Assembly: GCF_022354465.1 (NCBI RefSeq) | Contig: NZ_CP092361.1 | Span: 1,488,001 to 1,552,000 of the forward strand | Length of the DNA stretch: 64,000 bases | Source of the DNA: Wielerella bovis | GTDB taxonomy: Bacteria; Pseudomonadota; Gammaproteobacteria; Burkholderiales; Neisseriaceae | Reading direction: 5' to 3' | Shown here: piece by piece, positions 41,120 through 49,762 of the stretch | How positions within the stretch are numbered: the stretch's first letter is position 1 | Layout of the letters: the number at the start of each line of letters is the position of its first letter | Made by a program: the position numbers and the translations under genes | Notes under the pieces: generated by a model | Database searches by the model: none | Told to the model about the DNA's origin: nothing | What the model saw: only the letters and a program-made list of their open reading frames with translations

Positions 41120-41421
41120 TTATTTCCCACTAAGCAGCAAGCAACTTTCTACGCTTACTGGTAATTGATTAAAAGGCGTTCTATTTCTTATGAGATAATT
41201 ATTTTTATACAATGGATTAAAATTAGATTTCCCACATCCTGCGAATATTTTACCTTTAAAATTTATTAATCTAATTTCATTGATGGATTTTATTTTTTCT
41301 GGTGCAAGACTATTATCAATAACTAAAATTTTAATTTCAAATAGTGATTTTGATAAGGCATTATCCATCATCAATATGAAAGCTGCCATGATAAGAGCAA
41401 TATTTTTAGAGTAAAACCCAT
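41120..41421 (-). pseudogene. Small exported protein with an early frameshift
   Basis: An ATG at 41421 has a perfect AAGGAG ribosome-binding site (41429-41434) seven bases upstream, but its frame ends after 16 codons. Adding one T to the TTTT run after ATGGG would join it to the long frame and give MGFYSKNIALIMAAFILMMD..., a signal-peptide-like start, followed by SKSLFEIKILVIDNSLAPEK to 41120, about 100 residues. Without that base, translation could only start at an internal ATG (41389) with no ribosome-binding site. Family not recognised. Confidence 0.45.
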
Positions 41422-41590
41422 TGTTAAACTCCTTGTAATATCTATTTAATAGATATTGTTTTTTTAATGATTTACTTTTCTTAATTTGATATACATAAAT
41501 AATTTGGTTTTCAGGCAGCCTGAAAATGTAAACTGTATTTTTCCTGATTGGGTTAAAAAATACAGTTGCTACAAAACTGAAAGTAAAATT

Positions 41591-41971
41591 TTATGGATTT
41601 TCATCCAAACATTCAATATGCACAGTATTCATGTGTTCGCGGGTTAGAACCAGCAATTCATTGGCTTGTTCCATGCTGTATTTACCCAAGCCCTGCTCGC
41701 TTAAAACACGCCCGAACGCATCTTCCAATCCCAAAATCGCACGGCGTTCGGCTTCGGTTAAATATTCATATTCGCGCAAATTGCCAAAATGCTGCGATAG
41801 CGTGTGCCACGCGATAAACAGATGTCCCAATGTAAGCGGCACGTTCACGTTTTCTTGTAAATTGATTTTTGGAAAATCGGGTATGATGTTGTCCTTATTA
41901 TATTTTTCAGGCAGCCTGAAAAGATTGGGGCGCGTAGGCTGGCGGTAAGTGTCGCCCCAAGCGACACGCAC
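41591..41971 (-). CDS. Fragmentary unrecognised open frame
   Basis: 126 codons. The first 20 (RVAWGDTYRQPTRPN) are translated from the large hairpin at 41933-42036 and a DUS and cannot be original. The rest (LGHLFIAWHTLSQHFGNLRE to HIECLDENP) looks like a real protein C-terminus. It may be the end of a gene whose start was lost, or it may start at an unusual codon. No family recognised. Confidence 0.35.
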   Translation of the reverse strand: MRVAWGDTYRQPTRPNLFRLPEKYNKDNIIPDFPKINLQENVNVPLTLGHLFIAWHTLSQHFGNLREYEYLTEAERRAILGLEDAFGRVLSEQGLGKYSMEQANELLVLTREHMNTVHIECLDENP

Positions 41972-42036
41972 CCCAGCTTTGGACGGTGGGGGTGCTGGGG
42001 TGCATTTCGCTACGCTGCATTTACCGCCAGCCTACG
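41933..42036. repeat. 104-bp nested hairpin element
   Basis: CGTAGGCTGGCGGTAA and TTACCGCCAGCCTACG are perfect 16-bp outer arms. Inside, CACCCCAGC and GCTGGGGTG form a second pair. GC content is far above the surroundings. A DUS flanks each side (about 41908 and 42050). Confidence 0.75.
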
Positions 42037-42351
42037 TGCAATTTGGGGTTTCAGGCTGCCTGAAAATGAATGAAATGATTAAATTACTGTTAAAATCTTT
42101 TCCATATCATTTTTCAGCAAATCAGCAGGATTACCATGCCTACCCCGTCTTTGATTTAGTATCATAAAACTTCCAATACATTGTTCACTCATTGTTTTCT
42201 CTGGCATCACATCAATAGGGTTCTTATCATAATTCTCAATATTTACACGACACAGTGATAATAAAATATAAAATACCATCAAATCCAAATCTTCGTATGT
42301 TGGGACATATAGGTGTAGAATTAAATAAACGGTACACACAGGAGAACAGTT

Positions 42352-42654
42352 ATGGCTTATTCACAAGATTATCGCCAAATGATTTTAGAAAAATTAAATT
42401 CGGGTTACAGCTACCGTGAATTGGCAGCGGAATATGGCATCAGTCGCAGTACCATTCAACTATGGAAAAAATGCATTGAACGTAAACCCTACCCCAAAAG
42501 AACCAATAAAATCAATGATGAATTATTGCGAAAAGACGTAGAACAATTTCCTGATGATTTTCAAAGAGAACGCGCTGTTCGCTTTAACTGTTCACAAAGA
42601 GCCATTGGTGTGGCACTTAAACGGCTAAAAATCACTCAAAAAAAAGATTCTTAA
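42352..42654 (+). CDS. IS630 transposase, frame A (DNA-binding part)
   Basis: 100 residues identical to the copy at 16166-16468: an N-terminal helix-turn-helix (about 22-41), a basic linker and a second helix-turn-helix. It terminates nine bases after the A8 tract at 42638-42645. Confidence 0.88.
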   Translation: MAYSQDYRQMILEKLNSGYSYRELAAEYGISRSTIQLWKKCIERKPYPKRTNKINDELLRKDVEQFPDDFQRERAVRFNCSQRAIGVALKRLKITQKKDS

Positions 42655-43189
42655 ACACCCCAAAGCTCAACCCGAAACAATTGAACAATTTCTCTCATTA
42701 AAACAACAGTATGAGCAAGAGAAACGTCCTATTGTTTATATTGATGAAAGTGGTTTTAAAAACCAAACTTATCGTCCTTATGCCTATGCGCCAAGAGGAC
42801 AAGTTTGTCATGGCAATCACAACTGGCAAATCAAAAACACAACCAATGCCATTGGCGCACTGTACCAAAATCAATTGATTGCAGTGGGTTTGTATGAATT
42901 CAGCATCAATTCAGATGTGTTTTATTCATGGGTTCAAAACGTTTTACTGCCACAATTACCACCTAACAGTGTTTTGGTTATGGATAATGCGACTTTTCAC
43001 AAACGCCAGGACATTCAAGAGCTTATTGTTTTATCAGGGCATGTGATTTTATGGTTACCGCCATACTGTCCTGATTTGAATTTAATTGAGCACACTTGGG
43101 CTTGGATTAAACATTTACGTCAAGATTGGTTATTGGATTGCATTCACTCTTTGTTTTTTTATTTTACTTGGTTGTGTACCGAATTTTAA
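42629..43189 (+). CDS. IS630 transposase, frame B (DDE catalytic part)
   Basis: Contains Asp in VYIDESGF, Asp in LVMDNATFHK and Glu in LNLIEHTWAW. The open frame begins just before the A8 tract in the +1 frame relative to frame A and has no plausible start codon ahead of the first catalytic Asp. A frameshift on A8 would fuse the two parts into about 278 residues. Confidence 0.82.
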   Translation, partial: KSLKKKILKHPKAQPETIEQFLSLKQQYEQEKRPIVYIDESGFKNQTYRPYAYAPRGQVCHGNHNWQIKNTTNAIGALYQNQLIAVGLYEFSINSDVFYSWVQNVLLPQLPPNSVLVMDNATFHKRQDIQELIVLSGHVILWLPPYCPDLNLIEHTWAWIKHLRQDWLLDCIHSLFFYFTWLCTEF

Positions 43190-43971
43190 TTTCTTTATCT
43201 ATATCAATCGCATAATCTGGGCGACATCTATCCAATTCATCAATAAACAAAATAATTGGCTTGGTGCTTGCCAATTCTTTTAAAGTTTGTTGTAAAGCTT
43301 GTAAATTTTTTTCGCTTTCAATTTGTTCTTGCAATAATGTGGCAGTTACCAATTCAATGCTTTTATCTACACCTGCATTAATGGCTTTTTCGCCCACTTC
43401 TTTTGCAGCATCATCAAGAGCTGTTCCCCAGTCATCTGATAATTGCCTAATATTTTGTTTCAATAAATGACCAAGCCCCGCTTTGAGTGCTGTTTTAGAT
43501 GCAAATTTTGCGCCTGCTGCAAATTTATTTATCCAGTTTTTACGTTGTTCTAGTACTGCGACATCATCATGATTTACAGGGCAGCAAACATTGATGATTT
43601 CCGCCAATAATGCCAATAAAGGTTCGCCTGTGTGGTCGGTACGGAATGCATCAATGTAAACCAAATGATGTGTATCGGGCGATGTTTCCCTCATCAAGTT
43701 AATCAGTTTTTGGCAAAAAATGGATTTACCTGTTCCCTATGCTCCATCAATAATCATGGGCGAAACATCAATATCGGATTGCTGCAATAAACGACTGATT
43801 TTCTCCGCAAGTGGGCGGCGTTTGAAATCGTCTTGCTTAGCAAAAGTAACACCATTATTATCAATATCATGCATAATCATACCCTTATGTTTTAAAAAAT
43901 GAATTTTTTGGCAAATTTGGTGTACACGACCACATATCATCTCTACCAAAACTTTCAGGTAGCCTAAAAAC

Positions 43972-45354
43972 TTATTCATCAACCAAATCCCGACACAACA
44001 TAACCGCTTCTTGCAAACTTTCCACGCCATAAATTTTTAATTTGGGGAACTCGTTTTCATTGCGCGGCAAATTCGCTTTCGGCACAATGGCGCGTTTGAA
44101 ACCCAATTTTTCCGCTTCTTTCAAACGCTCCTGACCGCGCGGCACGGGGCGGATTTCGCCACTCAAACCGATTTCGCCAAACGCCACCATTTTTTCAGGC
44201 AAAGGCTTGTTTCTGAAACTGGAAACCATCGCCAATACCGCCGCCAAATCCGTCGCAGGTTCGCCAATTTTCACGCCACCCACCGCGTTCAAAAACACAT
44301 CTTGGTCAAAACAGGCAATGCCCGCATGACGGTTCAACACCGCCAGCAACATCGCCAAACGGTTTTGTTCCAAACCGACCGTTAAGCGTTTGGGCGTGAA
44401 ACCGTGTGCATCATCTACAAGTGATTGAATTTCCACCAATAATGGGCGCGTTCCTTCCTGCGTTACCAAGACGCACGAACCCGCCACATCGTCCCGATAG
44501 CTCGCCAAAAAAATCGCGGACGGATTGGATACGCCTTTCAAACCCGTTTCGGTCATGGCAAACACGCCCAATTCGTTTGCCGCGCCAAAGCGGTTTTTAA
44601 TCGCGCGTATCATGCGATGATTGGAATGCTGGTCGCCTTCAAAATACAACACGGTATCCACCATGTGTTCCAACACGCGCGGGCCTGCGATGGCGCCGTC
44701 TTTGGTAACGTGTCCGACAAAAATCATGGCGATGCCCATTTGTTTGGCGATGCGCGTGAGTTGGGCGGCACATTCGCGCACTTGCGACACGGAGCCTGGG
44801 GCGGACGTGATTTGGTCAGAATACATGGTTTGAATGGAGTCAATCACAACCACGCTGGGCGCGTGTTGTTTTAAGGCAGCCTGAATGGCTTCCAAACGGA
44901 TTTCGGCAAGCAAATTCACGCCTTCTGCGTTCAAACCTAAACGCTGGGCGCGTAGGGCAACTTGTTGCGCGGATTCTTCGCCTGAAATGTACAAGACCTT
45001 GCGTTTTTTCGCCATTAAAGCAATGGTTTGTAAGAGTAATGTGGATTTGCCAATCCCTGGGTCGCCACCCAATAAAATCACGGCACCGTCCACCAAACCG
45101 CCGCCCAAAACGCGGTCTAATTCGCCCATGCCTGTGGCTTCGCGTGGTACTTCCATGGCGGTTACTTGGGATAGGGCTTGGACTTGTGTCGTTTCGGCTG
45201 CCCATGATTGGAAACGGGCATTTTTCGGTTCGGAGGCGGCGATGTTTTCTTGTAGCGTGTTCCATTCGCCACAATGGGGGCATTTGCCAACCCATTTGGG
45301 CGATGTGCCGCCGCATTCGGTGCATTGATAGACGGTTTTGGGGGCTTTTGCCAT
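43972..45354 (-). CDS. radA: DNA repair protein RadA (Sms)
   Basis: A RecA-like helicase that promotes branch migration in recombination and, in transformable bacteria, helps integrate incoming DNA. 460 residues: C4 zinc finger (CTECGG ... CPHCGEW, about 11-28), Walker A GGDPGIGKSTLL (about 96), the RadA-specific KNRFG motif (about 255) and a Lon-like C-terminal domain. A tract of its first codons is duplicated at 46195. One DUS overlaps codons near 44875 (ALKQH upstream). Confidence 0.96.
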   Translation of the reverse strand: MAKAPKTVYQCTECGGTSPKWVGKCPHCGEWNTLQENIAASEPKNARFQSWAAETTQVQALSQVTAMEVPREATGMGELDRVLGGGLVDGAVILLGGDPGIGKSTLLLQTIALMAKKRKVLYISGEESAQQVALRAQRLGLNAEGVNLLAEIRLEAIQAALKQHAPSVVVIDSIQTMYSDQITSAPGSVSQVRECAAQLTRIAKQMGIAMIFVGHVTKDGAIAGPRVLEHMVDTVLYFEGDQHSNHRMIRAIKNRFGAANELGVFAMTETGLKGVSNPSAIFLASYRDDVAGSCVLVTQEGTRPLLVEIQSLVDDAHGFTPKRLTVGLEQNRLAMLLAVLNRHAGIACFDQDVFLNAVGGVKIGEPATDLAAVLAMVSSFRNKPLPEKMVAFGEIGLSGEIRPVPRGQERLKEAEKLGFKRAIVPKANLPRNENEFPKLKIYGVESLQEAVMLCRDLVDE

Positions 45355-45527
45355 TTGGTTTTCCTATTTTAATTATTTGAATTAATTTAAATAAAATGGT
45401 TTCAGGCTGCCTGAAACCTGCCCCCTCCCACGCTGTCGGGGGGAGGGGACAGATACTTGGTAAAATTAAAAATTGTCGTGTACTGAAAGGCAGCCTGAAA
45501 AATATTCAGCGCGTATTTAAGCCAAGT

Positions 45528-46142
45528 TTATGACGCTGCACGTTTCCTATCCAAACTTTCCAAATACATACGGCGAAACAGGTAAATGAAGGGCATCAAA
45601 GCAAATAGCCCAAATAAAGTATTATAGACCCAAGGGGCAAATCTGCCGCATTGAAACATTTGGTAACAAACGAAATCTTTTTTAATGTTGTAGCGATATG
45701 ATTCATCGTCCCATTCATATTGCTTGGATGCCAACCCGAAATTGAACACATGAATCGGATTATCCGCCATGCCTTTGCCCTGTACAGTTTCATTAGGATG
45801 AACAGGGAAAAACAAAGTGGGTTGATTGCTGGAATGCAATATCAGCCCCAAACTGTATGCCGTGTGGTCGTTTTTCTTTTGGCGATAATAATAAAATGCA
45901 TAATAAGTGTTGCCCGCTTTAATCAAATGAATATTGCTGCTGGCATGAAACAGATGTGGTGTAATCATTGAATCCACAATTTCATAATCATCCAACCGCA
46001 CTTCTTGCGACTGGGCAATGTATTGTTCTTCATTGACAAACAACCCATCTACCCCCAGCTCTAACAATAATAGGAACGCCATAAACAGTCCCACCACCCA
46101 AACAAATAATTTATCGATAAGCGAAGAATTGAAAAAACGCAT
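45528..46142 (-). CDS. Unrecognised membrane protein with two helices
   Basis: 204 residues. An N-terminal helix (LFVWVVGLFMAFLLLLELG, about 12-30) and a C-terminal helix (WVYNTLFGLFALMPFIYLF, about 172-190) enclose an extracytoplasmic domain with two cysteines (FVCYQMFQCGRF) and a run of aromatic residues (YYAFYYYRQKK). Topology resembles DUF3592-type proteins but the match is uncertain. The last codons are duplicated downstream at 46300-46346, suggesting a former second copy. Confidence 0.55.
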   Translation of the reverse strand: MRFFNSSLIDKLFVWVVGLFMAFLLLLELGVDGLFVNEEQYIAQSQEVRLDDYEIVDSMITPHLFHASSNIHLIKAGNTYYAFYYYRQKKNDHTAYSLGLILHSSNQPTLFFPVHPNETVQGKGMADNPIHVFNFGLASKQYEWDDESYRYNIKKDFVCYQMFQCGRFAPWVYNTLFGLFALMPFIYLFRRMYLESLDRKRAAS

Positions 46143-46194
46143 TGTTTGTCCTTATGAAGTGGATTTTGTTACAAAATAATTTAAGCACAGCAAA

Positions 46195-46346
46195 CCGCAT
46201 TCGGTGTATTGATAGACGGTTTTGGGGGCTTTTGCCATATTGATTTTTCCTTAAAATAAAATGGGTTTCAGGCTGCCTGAAAAATATTCAGCGCGTATTT
46301 AAGCCAAGTTTATGACACTGCACGTTTCCTATCCAAACTTTCCAAA
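46195..46346 (-). repeat. Partial tandem duplicate of the radA start and the adjacent gene end
   Basis: 46195-46245 copies the first codons of radA (45311-45354 region), and 46300-46346 copies the last codons of the 204-residue gene (45528 onward), with the spacer between. In the spacer the original has two DUS with about 84 bp between them, whereas here there is a single DUS. The copy ends abruptly at a miniature element. The 473-bp gap between 46143 and 46616 consists of this duplicate, the miniature element and a promoter. Confidence 0.8.
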
Positions 46347-46454
46347 TATAGTGAATTCAATTTAAACCAGTACAGCGTTGCCAGCTCCCTTATGTACTTA
46401 GGTGTACACAGCGGTTGCTGTCGCCTTGTCCTGATTTAAATTGAATTCATTATA
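46347..46454. repeat. 108-bp miniature element, TATAGTG-type ends
   Basis: Begins TATAGTGAATTCAATTTAAA and ends TTTAAATTGAATTCATTATA (one mismatch). It truncates the duplicated segment 46195-46346. A fragment of the other end type (AAACGACTA) follows at about 46466. Confidence 0.8.
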
Positions 46455-46548
46455 TTTTTATTTCAAACGACTACATTGTACTTTTCGAGAGTTGAAAATT
46501 TAAAAATAAAATAAAATCATAATTTTGTAAAAAAACAAGCATAATAAT

Positions 46549-46576
46549 TTGCAAATAAATGTAAAATCAGTATGAT
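46549..46576 (+). promoter_or_regulatory. Probable promoter of the gluP-like gene
   Basis: TTGCAA (46549-46554) and TATGAT (46571-46576) with a 16-base spacer, 40 bases before the gene start. The surrounding sequence is very AT-rich. Confidence 0.5.
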
Positions 46577-46616
46577 GTAATGCTTTTCTGTAATCAACTT
46601 CTTATGAGGTTTTTTT

Positions 46617-47834
46617 ATGTCTTCACAAACACAACAAAATAATACGGTCGCGTTAGGCGTACTGACTTCGCTGTTCTTCATGATGGGTTTCATTACCTGT
46701 ATGAACGACATTTTGATTCCGCATCTGAAAAAAATCTTTGATTTAAGCTACACGCAAGCGATGTTGATTCAATTTTGCTTCTTTACTGCTTATGCATTGA
46801 TGTCCATTCCAGCAGGTAAATTGGTAGAGAAAATCGGCTACAAAGGCGGTGTGATTGGTGGCTTTTTGATTGCAGCTTTGGGCTGTGTGCTGTTTTATCC
46901 TGCTGCAGGCAGCGCATCTTATCCCATTTTCTTGGGTGCATTGTTTGTTTTAGCAACAGGTATTGTTTTGTTGCAAGTAGCAGGTAATCCTTATGTTACT
47001 TTGTTGGCAAAACCTGGTAAAGAATCCACCACTTTAACCTTAATTCAAGCATTTAACTCATTGGCGACCACCATTGCGCCTCCTTTGGGTGCAGCGTTGA
47101 TTTTTGTGGATGCATCTGCAACCAAAGCGGAACAAGTGGCTTCGGTGCAAATACCGTATTTAGGATTAGCAGGGTTCATGATTTTATTGGCAGTTGCCGT
47201 GGCATTCATTAAGTTGCCTGACGCGCGTAAAATCGCCAATGCTGAAACCGAACACAATCATGATGGTAAAACCAGCGTTTGGCAATATAAACACATGATT
47301 TTGGGTGCTGTAGGCATTTTCTGTTATGTGGGCGGTGAAGTGGCCATTGGCTCCATGATGATTAACGTACTGGAAAAAGTGGCAGGTTTGAGCCACGAAA
47401 CAGGCGCGAATTATTTGGCTTTGTACTGGGGTGGTGCGATGGTCGGTCGCTTTTTGGGTACAGCCGTATTGAACAAATTTGAACCCAATAAATGCTTGGC
47501 ATTCAACGCAACTGTTGTGGTTGCATTAATTGTGATAGCGATTTTGTTTGGCGGTTATGTTGCCATGTGGAGTTTATTGGCGATTGGTTTGTTCAATTCC
47601 ATCATGTTCCCAACCATTTTCTCTTTGGGTACAAAAGGTTTGGGTAAATTCACAGGTACGGCATCAGGCATCATCTGTACAGCGATTGTGGGCGGCGCAA
47701 TCATTCCTGTGGCTCAAGGTGCATTTGCTGACACCATTGGTTTGTTGCCATCGTATTTTGTTTCAGCATTGTGCTATGTTTATATCGTGTTCTTCGCGTT
47801 GAAAGGCTACAAAGCAGACGAAAAACACGCATAA
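46617..47834 (+). CDS. Sugar/H+ symporter of the FucP/GluP family
   Basis: 405 residues, major facilitator superfamily, twelve membrane helices. The opening LGVLTSLFFMMGFITCMNDILIPHLKKIF and the GNPYVTLLAKPGKESTTLTLIQAFNSLATTIAPP block are typical of the FucP/GluP family (fucose, glucose or galactose transport). The Neisseria relative is annotated as a glucose/galactose transporter. Monocistronic, with its own promoter; convergent with the small membrane protein downstream. Confidence 0.9.
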   Translation: MSSQTQQNNTVALGVLTSLFFMMGFITCMNDILIPHLKKIFDLSYTQAMLIQFCFFTAYALMSIPAGKLVEKIGYKGGVIGGFLIAALGCVLFYPAAGSASYPIFLGALFVLATGIVLLQVAGNPYVTLLAKPGKESTTLTLIQAFNSLATTIAPPLGAALIFVDASATKAEQVASVQIPYLGLAGFMILLAVAVAFIKLPDARKIANAETEHNHDGKTSVWQYKHMILGAVGIFCYVGGEVAIGSMMINVLEKVAGLSHETGANYLALYWGGAMVGRFLGTAVLNKFEPNKCLAFNATVVVALIVIAILFGGYVAMWSLLAIGLFNSIMFPTIFSLGTKGLGKFTGTASGIICTAIVGGAIIPVAQGAFADTIGLLPSYFVSALCYVYIVFFALKGYKADEKHA

Positions 47835-47924
47835 TGCCGTGAAAGGGTACGGGCATTAGTGCATATTGATATATGATTTGTGCCTCTTGCCCAACTCTAT
47901 CAAAATCTGATGTACCATCATTTA

Positions 47925-47967
47925 CAACAATTCAGGCTGCCTTATATCCCACTAAGGCAGCCTGAAA
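47925..47967. terminator. DUS inverted-pair terminator between convergent genes
   Basis: ATTCAGGCTGCCTTA and TAAGGCAGCCTGAAAC with a 12-base loop. Serves the gluP-like gene on the plus strand and the small membrane protein on the minus strand. Confidence 0.65.
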
Positions 47968-47969
47968 CA

Positions 47970-48269
47970 TTATTGTAAACAATACCATACAATATACGCC
48001 ACAAATCCAAACACAGGCACAAATTGCCACAGAGTTTGATTGCGTTGATTTTTTTCGCCTCGCAAATGCGCCATAATCGCAGCAAACAAAATATATTTCA
48101 ACAAAAAAGTGGCTGCACACGCCATAATAATGCCGTTGATTAAATGGTCGATTGGTGTGCCTGCTGGATTAAGTGTGAACCACATTATCATGCCCAACGG
48201 CAGCAAACACGCAATCAACCAACGTTTTAAAATGGAATTTGGCACACAATTTCCTTTCAGGCTAACCAA
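47970..48269 (-). CDS. Small unrecognised membrane protein
   Basis: 99 residues with three hydrophobic segments (about 17-33, 44-65 and 83-98). A GTG start at 48245 with AAAGGAA just upstream would remove the first eight residues, which come from a DUS variant, and looks better than the ATG at 48269. No family recognised. Confidence 0.5.
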   Translation of the reverse strand: MVSLKGNCVPNSILKRWLIACLLPLGMIMWFTLNPAGTPIDHLINGIIMACAATFLLKYILFAAIMAHLRGEKNQRNQTLWQFVPVFGFVAYIVWYCLQ

Positions 48270-48362
48270 TTAATTGTCAAAATAAATATTCTACCGATTT
48301 TTCACACAAAAACCCATTATAATTCTGCCCATTATCATTTTCAGGCAGCCTGAAAGCACATT

Positions 48363-49499
48363 ATGACCCGATTCCGTACCGATAAATCATTGGAATACGC
48401 CGAGCGTATTATGCTCGTATCCGTATTATTAACAGACAGTTACACAGGCAGCAATGAAAGCCGTGAACGCCAATTTAAGGCAGCCTGCGCCGAAGCCGCC
48501 GAACTTGTCCGTGCGACAGGTGGCGATTTGGTGTGCAGCGAAACCGCTAAACGCGACAAAGCGCATTCCGCGCTGTTTGTCGGCACAGGCAAGGCGGAAG
48601 AGTTGGCGGAATTGGTGGTGCAAAATGAAATTGAACTCGTTGTATTCAATCATGAATTGTCGCCCACGCAAGAGCGCAATTTGGAAAAAATATTGCAATG
48701 CCGCGTGCTTGACCGCGTGGGTTTGATTCTGGCGATTTTCGCGCAACGAGCGCAATCGCAAGAAGGCAAATTGCAAGTGGAATTGGCGCAACTGAATCAT
48801 TTGTCCAGCCGATTGGTGCGTGGATACAAACACTTACAAAGTCAAAAAGGCGGCATTGGCTTGAAAGGTCCGGGCGAAACGCAATTGGAAACCGACCGCC
48901 GCCTTATTCAAACCAAAATCACGCAATTGCGCCGCCAATTGGAACAAGTGAAAAAACAACGCGAAACACGGCGCAAATCCCGACTTTCAGGCAGCCTGAA
49001 GACTTTTGCGATTGTGGGTTACACAAATGCGGGCAAATCCACTTTATTCAATCGCTTAACCAAAGCCGATGTGTTGGCGAAAGACCAATTATTTGCCACG
49101 CTGGACACGACCGCACGGCGATTGTATTTGTCGTCCGAAGCCAGCGTGATTTTGACGGATACCGTTGGTTTTGTTCAAGATTTGCCGCATAAATTGGTGT
49201 CAGCGTTTTCGGCGACTTTGGAAGAAACGGCGTTGGCAGATGTGTTGCTGCATATTGTGGACGCGGCTGACCCTGAATATGAACGAAAAATTCAGGATGT
49301 GAACGATGTGTTGGCGGAAATCAAAGCGGATAAAATTCCACAAATTATTGTTTACAATAAAATTGATTTACTTCCAGAAAATGAACAATTTTCAGGCAGC
49401 CTGAAAAACAATGTAGGAGAAACAGTAGTGGTGCGCGTGTCAGCCATCAGCGGTACAGGTTTGGATGATTTGCGTGCCGCAATGGTTGAGTGGGCATGA
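48363..49499 (+). CDS. hflX: GTPase HflX
   Basis: A ribosome-associated GTPase that splits stalled ribosomes under heat stress. 378 residues: N-terminal HflX domain with ALFVGTGKAEELAELV and LSPTQERNLEKIL, the GxGETQLETDRR signature (GPGETQLETDRRLI, about 172-185), P-loop VGYTNAGKSTLFNRL (about 218), DTVGFVQDLPHKLV and YNKIDLL. Two in-frame DUS: SGSLKTFAI directly before the P-loop and FSGSLKNNV in the G domain. Confidence 0.95.
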   Translation: MTRFRTDKSLEYAERIMLVSVLLTDSYTGSNESRERQFKAACAEAAELVRATGGDLVCSETAKRDKAHSALFVGTGKAEELAELVVQNEIELVVFNHELSPTQERNLEKILQCRVLDRVGLILAIFAQRAQSQEGKLQVELAQLNHLSSRLVRGYKHLQSQKGGIGLKGPGETQLETDRRLIQTKITQLRRQLEQVKKQRETRRKSRLSGSLKTFAIVGYTNAGKSTLFNRLTKADVLAKDQLFATLDTTARRLYLSSEASVILTDTVGFVQDLPHKLVSAFSATLEETALADVLLHIVDAADPEYERKIQDVNDVLAEIKADKIPQIIVYNKIDLLPENEQFSGSLKNNVGETVVVRVSAISGTGLDDLRAAMVEWA

Positions 49500-49508
49500 C
49501 TTCAGACT

Positions 49509-49630
49509 AAAACCTTTGCAAAACCCAAATTTTCAGGTCAGATACTTTAATCCAATATTTCCTATTTTTATCAAATACTTATTTTTATTTAAAATTATCG
49601 GATACAAGTATCTGACCTACGAGTTTTCAG
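49509..49630. repeat. Truncated TTTGCAAAACC repeat
   Basis: Left end AAAACCTTTGCAAAACCC. The interior has the hairpin GTCAGATAC ... GTATCTGAC and an ACCTACGAG motif. The right TTTGCAAAGG end is missing; a DUS and a miniature element follow immediately. Confidence 0.5.
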
Positions 49631-49644
49631 GCTGCCTTTTTTGA

Positions 49645-49743
49645 TATAGTGAATTCAATTTAAACCAGTACAGCGACCGCCGTGTACATCGAGTATATAA
49701 GAGAGCTGGCAACGCTGTACTGGTTTAAATTGAATTCACTATA
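49645..49743. repeat. 99-bp miniature element, TATAGTG-type ends
   Basis: Begins TATAGTGAATTCAATTTAAA and ends TTTAAATTGAATTCACTATA. About eight bases shorter than the standard copy: the GTTGCC/CTGTC section on one side is missing. Lies 20 bp past the nhaA stop. Confidence 0.8.
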
Positions 49744-49762
49744 ATTAGCTACTCCTTTAAGA

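Larger units (their letters stand above)
42310..43201 (+). mobile_element. IS630-family insertion sequence, copy 2
   Basis: 892 bp with the same ends as copy 1 (TAGGTGTAGAA ... TTCTTTATCTA) and flanking TA at 42308-42309 and 43202-43203. It is inserted in the KAP NTPase gene in the opposite orientation to that gene. The encoded frames are identical to those of copy 1, so at least one transposition is recent. Confidence 0.9.
42079..43874 (-). pseudogene. KAP-family P-loop NTPase gene, broken by a stop codon and IS630
   Basis: From 43874 (MHDIDNNGVTFAKQDDFKRR, with AAGGG seven bases upstream) the frame reads LLQQSDIDVSPMIIDGA, then TAG at 43737-43739, then GTGKSIFCQKLINLMRETS. KAP proteins have Trp here (GxWGTGKT), so TGG has become TAG within the Walker A motif. 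The protein continues to FIDELDRCRPDYAID (Walker B and the KAP DELDRC motif), where IS630 (42310-43201) is inserted. A possible C-terminal remnant (VPTYEDLDLMVFYILLSLCR..., 42079-42308) lies beyond it but in a different frame and far too close, so the middle has been lost. KAP NTPases are often associated with membranes or phage defence; the function here is gone. Confidence 0.75.

Noticed and set aside
42079..42308. Joining the 3' remnant directly to the KAP gene after removal of IS630 and one TA
   Set aside because: The restored junction reads into a stop within 14 codons, so the piece cannot simply be the continuation; a deletion must be assumed.
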